From assembly GCF_035083965.1 (NCBI RefSeq), contig NC_089723.1, forward strand, positions 19,557,489 through 19,621,488: a stretch of DNA of 64,000 bases, read 5' to 3'. The notes under the pieces were generated by a model. The model saw nothing but the letters and a program-made list of their open reading frames with translations. It ran no database searches and was not told the DNA's origin. The DNA is from Branchiostoma lanceolatum (taxonomy: Eukaryota > Chordata > Leptocardii > Amphioxiformes > Branchiostomatidae). Below are positions 39,002 to 49,054 of the stretch, piece by piece. The translations under genes and the position numbers were made by a program. Position 1 is the first letter of the stretch. Each line of letters begins with the position of its first letter.

Positions 39002-41677
39002 TAGCTAGGAGCTGTATCAGAAAATATTTGCTGAAGACTTGACGAGATTCTATGCCACAATGCGTGTTCAACAAGGTGATCATTAGACATTACATGTGAC
39101 TACTGTGTCAACAATGGCGCGTCCACTCAGTATAAGTCATACTATTCTACCATTTGTCTACATTTAATTTCCATGTGTACATGAATATCAGGATACTGTG
39201 CATGAGTGAACACCATTTTGGTCATCACCTATCGTCAGCATGTGTGATTTTATTATGCCAGTGTAATATATGGGTCATCGTATGTAAGCGAAGACACAAA
39301 ACATCACTTCAGAGACGACCTGTTTATGTGTGAAATTGTACATACTTTTGAAATTGTACATGTATAAATCAAAGTGACACGACAAAAATTTATTTATAAA
39401 ACACAGATTTTAACCAAAGTATTTTATGATGCTTTACATCCATGTATATGTGAGTGTAAAAACAGACATTTTAACCCGAGATGTATCTTGTGATGCAATT
39501 CAGAACTATATTTATTTAAGACACTGACTGTTATTGTGGCTTTGTACACAAGTGAAATGTAATATATGTGTCTTTTGAAGCGCCAAGAGGACTGTGCTGT
39601 ATTTCTTGGACTGTGGTGTGGCTTGTGGTATATGGAATAGATCAAATATTAAACCAAGATGCCGCAGCCATATAATCCAACCACATTCAGTACCTTGCAT
39701 ACTTAGTGCGTCTACAAAGTGAAAACTTTGTACCTGAAAATTGTATCGTTCTGTAGCGGTGCTATTTCAGTACTTTTGCAACCATTTTTGTAGGTTCTAG
39801 TTGCTTACATAACCTAGGTAGTGCCTACGTTAGAAAATACTAACGCGCAGAATAAGTCAGATTTCTCCCTGGTACGGAATGGTATGGCGTTTGTCCGCTA
39901 AACCAACAGACCCGACTATTGCGGCATATTTTTTTTTCGGATTGGAATTTTCAAAGGCACTTTTTCAACGTTAAATATGGAGCTCATTACTACCAATAGA
40001 GTCGAACAAAGTCAATAGCCAAACAACAAAACATGTGTAAAGGAAATTTTTCATCCCAACATCTGCTTGGAGATGATATTCTTTTTTTCTAGGACAACTG
40101 TTCATCCGCTATTTATATGTACCTTAATACCTTAATATATAAACACTAGACCCTAAAATGATATGAGAAGGACATACTGTACCTGTAAACTATAGATTAT
40201 TAGGTTCTATCCTACTGAAAAATGCATATGGTTCTTGTCCTATGTTGCCTGAAATTACCTGTTTATATAAAAAAATACGTCAAACACGATTTGATAAAAA
40301 ACGTCAAAACATGTTTGGTCTACCATTTTAGACTGCTGCAAACATGTGCAGCCTTTTGAGCAAGCCTGTCTGTACAACTAACGTATAGTTTGAAGGCTAC
40401 TGTCTGTGATATCATTCTGTGGTCTAATGTCAAGTTCTCTGTCATTTTAATCATAACAGCGGGTGAATTTGAGTTTAAGTTAAAAAGGCCGAGTTAATTT
40501 AGGGAAAGTGGATGCAGTTTACATACTCCCTTAACCCACTGATTATGGACTAAACTTGAAATATGTATGAATATAGGAGGCGCTTCGATAGGCGTGATAT
40601 GAGCTCCAGCCCCCGTATCTAAAAATTGGTCCTGTATGGAGACGCGTGATTTCAAAAGTCTTACATGTCACCCTACATGTATTTGAAGATTTTCATACCT
40701 TTTTGGTCGAGTTTTTAAATAGTCTAGGCGTAATGCCTTAGATATTTTCGTATCTTATAAGACGGGAGTATATACCCTATTGGAGCATTATCTGCAGTAC
40801 CGCTCCCGGCCGTATACAGAAAAGTGACAAAGGAGACCGTCAAATTGCCAAATTTCAACCTTTTCGGGAATGGGGAAATCACAAAAGACTCGCAAAGGGG
40901 TTTTGCAAAAAACAACATTGGATGTTGGGTTATGGATGATATGCTTTCTTTGTATCTTACCAATGGTAATTTCCTGTAAGTTACCACTTTCTGAAGGACT
41001 ATTCATCATAATTTCAATCGTAATTAATGTAACAATAGCACGTTGAACAAATGGAACAGTTTTTGTCTGATTGTCAAGAAATCTACCAACTTTTTCACCG
41101 TATGGTGTGAATGCACTAGTGAATCGTCTAGATATGGCAGTTAGTTAATGTATGTTGTTGTTTGATGAGGAAAGTGTATTTTGTATGTTATGCGTTGGTG
41201 CTTTAGTGCCATAGCAATAGTTTATGATAATAGTTTGGCCGACTTATGCCGCTAAAATGCTGATGTTGCACACTAGTATTAATTTCAATAGTGGACACAT
41301 GTTAACGTTCATATACATATAAGCCCACTTTCAAACTCCTCATCTAGCCTGTTAGGGTGCTTAATTACCGTTTACAAAGCTAATTAGCGAAAGATTCAAG
41401 CCATTTCGATTAAGCAACTCGCTGCGGTTCAAGGACGCCACTGTTACATAGCGGCATGAAGTAGAACTGCAAGTAGACCTGCCAAGGCAGCAGAACACGG
41501 TTTTTCGCCAATGGCGATTTCTATAGTGAAAGACCACAAAGTGACGGAAACAGACGGGAATAAAACTATAGTAGGGTACCCTAGAGAAACACGACAAATC
41601 AATATGCTGAATTTGAGGTTACAATCGGAACAATGATAGTAAACAAAACAAACAAGGCTTATTATGAATAGCAATTC
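39002..41677. other. AT-rich DNA downstream of the unknown gene
   Basis: 3'UTR and intergenic DNA inside the 19-kb insertion. No canonical AATAAA was seen close to the stop; ATTAAA-like sequence occurs near 39648. No transposase, RNA gene or exon could be supported on either strand. Confidence 0.5.
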
Positions 41678-42090
41678 ATATTTACATGCTTTGATATCAC
41701 CCCCTGAAAATTTGATCATACACCATGTGCTGTTTGTAAGTTTTGAGGGGGGGGGGGAGATAGGGTTAGGAATCATTTGCTGGTACAGGACTAGTGTAGA
41801 ATGTAAGTGTCTTGTATGCTGATATATGTTAAAACTGGTCATGAAAAAAAAATGAGTACAGTATGTTGAAATTATGGGCCCTCAAAGGTTTGAAATTGCA
41901 GTGGCGTAAGTTGAATGTGATGATGAAATGTCGCGTCAATACATATGAATAAGAATAGAATAAATCTTTATTCCATGTCATACACATTTTGAAAGACATA
42001 GTAAATGTGACTTTACCGTACCTAGCAGTGGTGCAGTTTTGGAGCAATGTACTTTCCAAGCAGAGCCGTGTTTTTGACGTGTTTTTAGGT
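41678..42090. repeat. Subterminal repeat, copy 2
   Basis: Direct-orientation copy of 24387-24785 with small indels. The minus-strand frame LESTLLQNCTTARYGKVTFT is kept here, but the upstream leader is lost. A 65-bp part of the sequence then reappears inverted at about 42165-42230. Confidence 0.75.
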
Positions 42091-42469
42091 GTTTTGTCGG
42101 GCTTTCTATTTCGTCCCCTTTTCGTTATGTCGCCAACGTGCTTTGGACAAACATGCCTAAACTAAACATGTGAAAAAACAGCCGGACCCACACCTCTGCT
42201 TGGAGAGCAGTGCTGTGCTCTATTTGTTTATTTGACCTTTTTTTCCCAGGCTATCTGTTTGTAAGACCTGTTTTCTGGGAAACCGTCACATGTTTAAGAG
42301 TCCCAATATGAAATGCATCAAACTTTCCTTACTAATTATGCCAATTATATCCTGATTCGCATAATTAGTCGTTTATTATGTAAAGCACCATCTGAGCTAT
42401 CTGAATGACAAACGTCACGACGATCTGTCGACCCCTTCTCAAGTTATTCCTGTCCGAAGGTCAAAACAA

Positions 42470-43040
42470 AAACACCCACTGCAGTTCCAAACAAGACGCT
42501 AGGGGGCCCAAACTTTTACAACTTACTTCCTATAACATGAACTATCTACCACACAAAAATCATGACCATAGCACTTGTAGAAAACATGCCCTCAAATTTT
42601 GAAGCTCGGCTGCAGTACCTTAGGTACCCGCTAGAATGCCCATTATCGAACTTGACCTTCCTTTTTGTAAACCCTACCCATCCACTAAATATCATGCAGA
42701 ACCATCGACAGCTTTTCGAGTTATCTTGTCCACAAGAAATACACATCGAAACAAAGCCCGCTGCAGTACCGACGGAAAATGCCAGGAGAACCATTTTTGA
42801 ACTTGACCTCCGTTTTTACAACATCTACACACCTGCAAAAAATCTTGAAGATCCATCAACGTTTCCGTCACTTTTTTTTTGCCTACATACAAACACAGTC
42901 CGCTGCAGTACTGTTGAAAAACGCAAGGTAAACCATTTTCGAACTTGACCTTCCTTTGCACAACCACTACACACCTACCAAAAATCATAAAGATTCATCG
43001 AAGCTTTCTTGAGTTATGCGCCTGACATACATACAGACCC
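42470..43040 (-). repeat. Tandem ~140-150-bp repeat, about four units
   Basis: Units begin around CTGCAGT at 42479, 42614, 42763 and 42903 and share GAACTTGACCTTCC and ATCATnnAGAnCCATCnA-type blocks. The reverse complement resembles the intron-10 units at 31370-32310, so this is one dispersed tandem family. Confidence 0.65.
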
Positions 43041-43530
43041 ACCTAACAGATTTTTCAACCGAAAACATAATCTTCCCGAGTACAAGTACTCGGCGAAGAT
43101 AATCAATACATAATCAGCCGACTTTGTACAAAATTCCGCTTGTGGTGAATTACACAAGGTGTTTTTTTTTTAACAATATGATACTCACTAAACCCCTGCA
43201 GACCCTACCAGTGCATTCCCTATGCGTAAACATACATTTTTAAATGCGGATATTTTCGGCGTAAATGAGGGTGGTTAAGCACAATAAGAAGGCCAATTGT
43301 TAATAAGATATAAAAGAACACATAGCAAGACGGGTTTTTCTTAACCACCCTGACATTCTTTCTGTAATCTGAATTTTGTCAGGCATTGTCAGGCACATTG
43401 TAAAAAACACATAGGCTGAGGGTCACCTGGGGAATTTGGTAGAATACTGAATGCTTTTGGATGCACACGGGACTAGTGAGTACTTTATCGTATACTGCAA
43501 AAATATTCATTTCTACTTCCTAAAAATACC

Positions 43531-43578
43531 ATCCATTGGAAAATAACTCCCCCTTCTGGGCTTTAGGACTCCTTTAAG
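43531..43578 (-). repeat. Right terminal inverted repeat of the 19-kb insertion
   Basis: It ends GGACTCCTTTAAG, the inverted counterpart of 24330-24377. The LINE frame resumes at the next base. Confidence 0.8.
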
Positions 43579-44480
43579 GTCAGAAGGGTCAAGTGAAACA
43601 CAGCGGAGGCCTGTCAGAGCCGTTCCCGATCGACAACGGAGTCAAGCAAGGATGCGTTCTTGCCCCTACTCTCTTCGCCATCTTCTTCAGTATGATGCTG
43701 AGAGAGGCCAAGGAGGATCTCACTGAGGGGATCTACATCAGGTTCAGAACGGACGGTAGCATCTTCAACCTCAGGAGACTCCTAGCCCGCACAAAGACAC
43801 TGGAAGAGCTGATCCTCGATTTGCTGTTCGCAGATGACTGTGCACTCCTGGCTCACACAGAGGAAGCCCTACAGACAGTTGTCAACCACTTTGCAGAAGC
43901 ATGTAAGGCCTTCGGGCTCACCATTAGCCTCAAGAAAACGGAGGTGATGTACCAGAAGCCACCACGTGGAACCTACACCCCTCCACAGATCAGCATTGAC
44001 GGGCAGTCTCTGAACGCAGTCGAGCACTTCACTTACCTGGGGAGTGTCATCTCCAACGATGCTACAGTGACCAAAGATGTGGACAGCCGACTTGGCAAAG
44101 CCTGCAGCTCGTTCGGGCGGCTACAGAAGCGTGTCTGGAAGAACCACTCACTGCGTCTCTCAACAAAGATCCAGGTGTATAGAGCAGTAGTCATCACCAC
44201 TCTTCTGTGCTGAGACTTGGGTCCTGTACCGGAAGCAGGTGCGACTCCTGGAGCGCTTTCACCAGCGATGCCTGCGGTGCATCATGGGCATCAAGTGGCA
44301 GGACTGTGACAAAGTCTTAGAGAGAGCGAACCTCCCCAGCATGGAGGCACTGCTGCTGTCAAAGCAGCTCCGATGGGCTGGTCACTTATCACGGATGGAG
44401 GACTCCAGAATGCCCAAAGCTGTCTTCTACAGTGAGCTGTGCCAGGGCAAGCGGGACAGGGGAGCCCCCAGCTCAGCCGG
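43579..44480 (+). mobile_element. LINE, C-terminal half of reverse transcriptase (disrupted)
   Basis: It continues the frame broken at 24329: GQKGQVKHSGGLSEPFPIDN, then GVKQGCVLAPTLFAIFF and the catalytic LLFADDCALLAH (motif C, the F/YADD box with FADD here). FTYLGSVISNDATV and, after a small frameshift near 44213, CAETWVLYRKQVRLLERFHQ and LRWAGHLSRMEDSRMPKAV follow. These are thumb and C-terminal landmarks of APE-type non-LTR elements. It is cut at 44480 by a 0.94-kb element. The frameshift and the insertions make it dead. Confidence 0.85.
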
Positions 44481-45418
44481 TGTCACAGGGATCTCGCACC
44501 CCCCGTGAATTTGAACCCCCCGGTTCGAAATCACTAGTGAATTTGCACCCCCCGGTGCGAAATCCCTAGCGATTTCGCACCCCTCTAGTGATCTCGCACC
44601 CCCAGGGTGTAGTATGTGTTCTGTTACGGCATTCATAATTCCCAGTGGCTATCTTTTTAACAAATTGATTGGTAACTATAACTGACATTTCAAATGCTCT
44701 GTTGACTGAAGTGGTAACGAAGTGGGTTGTGCAATGACTATCTGGGAGTCATGGTTCTTGTGTTCAAATCCTGGTGGCGACATTTTTATCCCATAGTTTT
44801 TAACATTAAATAACTAATAATTCTTACTCAGAAATGTCATAAGATTTCGATTAAGGCTTCGATAATTTTTTTCTAACCCTATTTAAACCCGTCATCCATT
44901 CAATATGTGATATAATTTTGTATGATAAAATGTTATTCAAGTCTCTAAAATAATCTAAAAAATCAATTATGAACATTGAAGTAAAACTATGAACTAATCG
45001 TACATTCCTCATGGCACAAAGGAAGAATATTACAACGAATCATCGTGCACAGAGAGTCACCATCATCGCGCTGTGCTGAAATACTAGTAGCGTTACATTA
45101 GTCCAGGGCATGGGTTCCCGGCCGGAGTCTTAGATGTTTGTTCTGTCAGACACAGCAACTTGTAATACTCTCGATTACCACGTTAAACTATGGCTTTATT
45201 ATATCAAAATGCAGTTTTGAATATAATTGCTGCACAGACAGAGCACCTTTCGAAATATTTGGGGGGTTCAAAATCCCTAGGGGGGTTCGAGGAGGGGGTG
45301 CGAGATCCCTAGCTGGGGGGTGCAAGATCGCTAGGGATTTCGCACCGGGGGGTGCGAGATCCCTAGTGATTTCGCACCGGGGGGTTCAAAATTAGGGGGG
45401 TGCGAAATCCCTGTGACA
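44481..45418. mobile_element. 0.94-kb inverted-repeat DNA element inserted in the LINE
   Basis: Ends TGTCACAGGGAT and ATCCCTGTGACA-like are perfect at the first 11 bp and flanked by CCGG on both sides (44477-44480, 45419-45422), a possible 4-bp TSD or an extension of the TIR. Both arms are built of iterated GGGGTGCGAAATCCCTAG-type units in opposite orientation. The core is AT-rich and non-coding, so it is non-autonomous. Confidence 0.8.
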
Positions 45419-45650
45419 CCGGCATTCCAGTAAAAGAATGGGAGAACAGCTCGAAGAGAGTCTGCTGCTGAGAAGAGAAGCCACAGGAAAGCTGCTGCTG
45501 CCCAGTCTCCACCTACACAGGTCTTTACCTGCCCGGCCTGCAGCAGAGTGTGCAGATCCAGGATTGGGCTACACAGCCACAGAAGAGCCTGCAGAGGAGG
45601 ACTACCTTCCCAATGATCTTCGGAACGAAGAAGCAGCCATCATCATCATC
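45419..45650 (+). mobile_element. LINE 3' end with zinc-finger tail and (ATC)n
   Basis: After the 0.94-kb element the LINE resumes, encoding VFTCPACSRVCRSRIGLHSH followed by RRACRG, a C-terminal finger, and ends in an (ATC)n tail at 45639-45650. The tail directly precedes the right TSD. Confidence 0.8.
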
Positions 45651-45660
45651 ATGGTATACC
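45651..45660. repeat. Right target-site duplication of the LINE
   Basis: ATGGTATACC, identical to 23641-23650. Confidence 0.7.
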
Positions 45661-45859
45661 GAAATATAGATTTTTCATTTTTGTTCTTTCAAATCGTCTT
45701 CTTTGACTTCTGTGTCAGCATTAGCCTTTTCCTACTGAGCCTTTTGATCATTAAAGCAGCAAAATGAAGTTACATGGAACTCCTGTCCAGAGGACTTTAA
45801 AGCTATCTCAGTCTACACCCTGTCAATATCAACATTCATATCAAAGATACCATTGGCCA

Positions 45860-46356
45860 CTGCGGCCTACGGCAAGTTTATCATTGATCCTGAATCACAG
45901 AACTACCAACTGAGTATCGGGACCTACAGCGGAACTGCAGATAAGGATGTCTGCGGTGTCTTCTCGTCACAGAAGGGCGTTTTTTGCTCTCGCTCGACAG
46001 TAAACCTATTTCGTGATGGTACAATATTTTAGGATCGCACTTCCAAATCCACCGTTTTGTTGTTGGCATGCAAATAAATATCTGTTTCTGGCACAGGGGA
46101 TGCCTTGACTATCAAACATGGTGTCCAGCAATTCAGCACTAAGGACAGGGACAATGATGAGTACAACAGAAGCTGTGCAGAGCAGCACAGAAGAGGCTGG
46201 TGGTACGGATTTTGCCACGAGGCAAACTTAAACGGACAATACCTGTCGGGTAGATACAGTGATGGGAGAATGGGAAGGGGCGTTGTCTGGTCCACATGGA
46301 AGGGTCTCGACTACTCCCTGAAGAGTATGGAAATGAAAATCCGACCAGCCCCCTAG
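45860..46356 (+). pseudogene. Fibrinogen-related domain (FReD) fragment
   Basis: The two last exons of a FReD protein are visible: about 45860-45940 (YGKFIIDPESQNYQLSIGTY, then SGTA) and 46097-46356 (GDALTIKHGVQQFSTKDRDN, CAEQHRRGWWYGFCHEANLN, GVVWSTWKGLDYSLKSMEMK, then IRPAP and a stop). These match the C-terminal half of ficolin/tenascin-type domains. The calcium-site DRDND and the WWY-CH motif are kept. The donor of the first exon reads CAG|ATAAG instead of CAG|GTAAG, and no 5' half of the domain is found; the LINE lies directly upstream. Most likely a decayed fragment, though the last exon has no lesion. Confidence 0.65.
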
Positions 46357-46664
46357 CGCAACACAGTGTGTGGATGTTGTGTGGACTATGATGCTGACAT
46401 GCATACTTGGTTGAGGTGTGATCGTGTGGTTTCAGTTGATGTTGTGTGACTTTTGTTCATTTGTATTGTTGATGGGTATGAAACGGACACAATAATTGAA
46501 TAGAAATAGCTGTTTTGCTTTCTGGGTGATCTCCCAGTGTTCAATCAAGATTAAGGCCGAGATACAAATTATCAAATACTGGCATCGTTTATTAAATTTA
46601 CCCCAAGATACCCTGTAGCGTGAATCATACGACGTTCTACATTCTGGTTATCATGACTAGGTGA

Positions 46665-47130
46665 ACCATGTTAATGATATTCTTAACTATTAACGGTTTT
46701 GGGCATGTATGGACAACCCCTACATTATATCAGACTGATATGTTAACCAACCAGTTACGACAACGTCTGCAGGATATATATATACAAGAATGGCATAGTT
46801 CTATTCAAAACAATTCTAAACTGTCTATTTATTCCGCCTTAAAGAAGAGATATATACGGACAAGAAAAGTGTCTCGCAAGCATACATAATTTTGAAATTC
46901 GTAGATCAATTACAAAGATAAGAATATGTAGCCATAAATTGAACATTGAAGCTGGAAGGTATCGTAAAATTCCCCGTGATCAAAGGTTTTGTCCATTCTG
47001 CCCAAATGAGATTGAAGATGAAAGTCACTTTATCATGAATTGTTCAAGATATGAGGATAAATGCTCAAAGCTATTCACCTTTATTTCCGCTTGTTCAAAT
47101 GAATTCAATGCGCTCCGTTCTGTCGGATAG
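46665..47130 (+). mobile_element. Second LINE fragment (C-terminal region, different family)
   Basis: Two frames with a break near 46889 read TNQLRQRLQDIYIQEWHSSI then KLSIYSALKKRY, and LNIEAGRYRKIPRDQRFCPF then CPNEIEDESHFIMNCSRY. The IExGRY..IPR..R.C..C..EIEDE.HF..C pattern is typical of the region after the RT of CR1/L2-like LINEs. It is truncated and frameshifted. Confidence 0.7.
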
Positions 47131-47306
47131 ATTCAATTACATACTAGGAGGTGATAATTCCTACTGTGTACAGATAGGTTTATACATCAAAGAATGTTTA
47201 GACATTAGAACAAGCAATGTATAAGTATATGACGTGATATTTCGACATGTTGCTCTATCCCATATGATTGTGTGTAATCAGACTCATTTGTATGCACCTA
47301 TTCGTC

Positions 47307-47366
47307 TGTATGTATGTATGTATGTATGTATGTATGTATGTATGTATGTATGTATGTATGTATGTA
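47307..47366 (+). repeat. (TATG)n microsatellite
   Basis: About 15 uninterrupted TATG units, just downstream of the second LINE fragment. Confidence 0.95.
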
Positions 47367-48000
47367 GTAGACCTTACGAAAGTCGCTGTGCTTTTGCTGT
47401 GTCAATAAACATCGTCTGTATATGTAACGTTAGCTTTAAGTCTGTGTGTTGAGATGCCTGCAGTCTTCCAAAGGAACTACGAAGTCCAGTCTTCCTCACA
47501 CTTACCAGTATCCATGGTGACTGTGTTGTGTGAGTCAACCCATCAATCTTTCATTGAGATCACACGAAACACTCACTGATGCTTGAATTATGTTTATTTT
47601 ACGGATGAGCAACATTCAATAAAGATTAGCACTGATTATGCTGGAATAGAGAGCACTATGCTAAGACAAAGCAAAGCACTACAAACTTCGACACAAACCT
47701 GGCCAAGCCACCACACGCATTCTCAAAGTTGGCCTTTTAAAACATCATACAGAGCAATGTTACATGTAACACAACTTGCAGCTCAGTCAGGAACAATGTT
47801 GTGTTTCAACTAGAAGGGAACCGTGGTGAAGTAAGTATGTAAGATCCTAAATTCATTTTCCAGCGGCAAAGAAGACTAGTCCAAGAATGACGCAACTAGC
47901 ACTTCTCTTGCATGTCCACAGGATGTTAATATGCCGCCCCGCTAGGTGTCTGATGGAGACATTAACGGGTCCAGTAACGGGACGTCGAGCAAGGTACCGC
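47367..48000. other. Non-coding stretch upstream of ADGRV1
   Basis: No exon, RNA gene or clear repeat was recognised. Confidence 0.5.
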
Positions 48001-48012
48001 TAGCCATGCAGT

Positions 48013-48341
48013 GGGCGGAGCCACGGCTGTCCCATACAAAAGTAGCTGTCAATCACCCGTGAACAAAAGCGTGTTGACACATGAGCGTGACGTGACCCAG
48101 GGCGGGCGTACCGCTATAAACTCTCCAGGTGACGAATGGCGCTGGGGTAGGCACGGCCACGTATTGTCCGACTTAGACCTTTTATTTTTGTTCCAGTTCT
48201 GGGGGGAATGCTTTTGTAAGACTGTTGGAGGAACGTGCAAATGATTCGGAACAAGGTGGTTGTGTTTTGATCTATTCCGAGCGTGTCCCGGGACCCCATA
48301 CGACCAGCTGAAGACGGGACCGTTAGTGTTTACAGTGTACG
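48013..48341 (+). promoter_or_regulatory. Probable promoter and 5'UTR exon of ADGRV1
   Basis: GC boxes lie at 48013-48018 (GGGCGG) and 48099-48108 (AGGGCGGGCG), a CRE-like TGACGTGACC near 48088, and a TATA-like CTATAAA at 48114-48120. The likely start is near 48145, with a GC-richer 5'UTR exon ending at a good donor ACG|GTAGGT (48341/48342). The matching acceptor would be AACAG at 51910-51914, nine bases before the ADGRV1 ATG. Inferred from motif order; no transcript evidence. Confidence 0.45.
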
Positions 48342-48725
48342 GTAGGTACAAAAATATACCCTTCACTTCATCATGTCTAAACATTCCTTGTTCACAATGA
48401 AGATAGATCACAATAGCATAACGTTGGCGTGACCTTTGACGTTTCAACAGTCTCCCGGTTTGCGAAAGGATTCCTAGTTGCCACATTATCGTGGATTTAA
48501 ACATGCCAAACATAATAGCGTTGCTACCGTTTCGTAAAAAGACCTCAAATAATTTACTAACCACGCCTTAAATGCTTAGGTTACAATAGCTGATAGACTG
48601 TATTTGTGTCTCGCATACAATTGTGTAGTAGCTGGTACGTTTAAAACCGAGAACGTGGAGTATGTTACGTTACGGTTCTTAACTGTGCCAGGTGCTGCGC
48701 ATTTTATGGTCATTCTGGCGGACAT

Positions 48726-48739
48726 GCTACCATGGCAAC
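48726..48739 (+). promoter_or_regulatory. RFX X-box motif near the ADGRV1 5' end
   Basis: GCTACCATGGCAAC matches RYYNYYATRRNRAC at all positions and is close to the symmetric vertebrate form GTTGCCATGGNAAC. It lies about 0.4 kb after the proposed 5'UTR exon. It may act as an intronic or alternative-promoter site. Confidence 0.5.
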
Positions 48740-49036
48740 GCGGCACGCCTGATTTAAGGTAATAGTAACAGTTTCAGGTGTCAGCCAGCGCCCCCCCATC
48801 GTTCCTCTGAAAATCAGTACTTCTTTTGAAACCAGGGTATTGACGCTTAATGTCATATTTTTTTTAATGTATCAGTCTAGTTAACGTAGATATCAACCAT
48901 CCATAAAGTACTAGTACTCATAAGTTGATAAGTTCAATTAAAAACTGTAAATCATATTTTGGATACTTAAAACAGGTACCGGTAATATGATTCTTGGACC
49001 AAAAAATTCCAATCCTGGACCAAAGGTATGCTTGTT

Positions 49037-49054
49037 CCCCCCCCCCCCCCCCCC
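49037..49054 (+). repeat. Poly-C tract
   Basis: An uninterrupted run of 18 C residues in the putative first intron of ADGRV1. Confidence 0.95.

Larger units (their letters stand above)
24330..43578. mobile_element. 19.25-kb terminal-inverted-repeat-bounded insertion carrying an 18-exon gene
   Basis: The left end (24330-24377) and the reverse complement of the right end (43531-43578) match at 42 of 48 positions. Both begin CTTAAAGGAGTCCTAAA and both contain GTTATTTTCCA. The insertion splits the LINE frame exactly between the codons for LHE and GQK. No unambiguous target-site duplication can be called: AAG or a palindromic TTAA are possible readings. It contains the complete unknown gene 26008-39001. 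I see no transposase ORF, so it is either non-autonomous or a smaller element that later received the gene. The superfamily cannot be assigned. Confidence 0.75.

Noticed and set aside
42562-42948. 128-codon open frame in the tandem repeat at 42.5-43 kb
   Set aside because: It spans degenerate non-coding repeat units; equivalent frames in neighbouring units are closed, and the opposite strand is equally open.
24330-43578. TTAA target duplication (piggyBac-type reading) for the 19-kb insertion
   Set aside because: TTAA occurs at both borders, but accepting it would need a prior LINE reading LHEA-stop-GQK, two codons longer than related LINEs. The intact reading LHE-GQK is the better fit, so TTAA may be part of the inverted repeats.
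48049-48564. 171-codon minus-strand open frame over the ADGRV1 promoter
   Set aside because: No recognisable domain or splice logic. The GC-rich promoter and 5'UTR exon explain the lack of stops.
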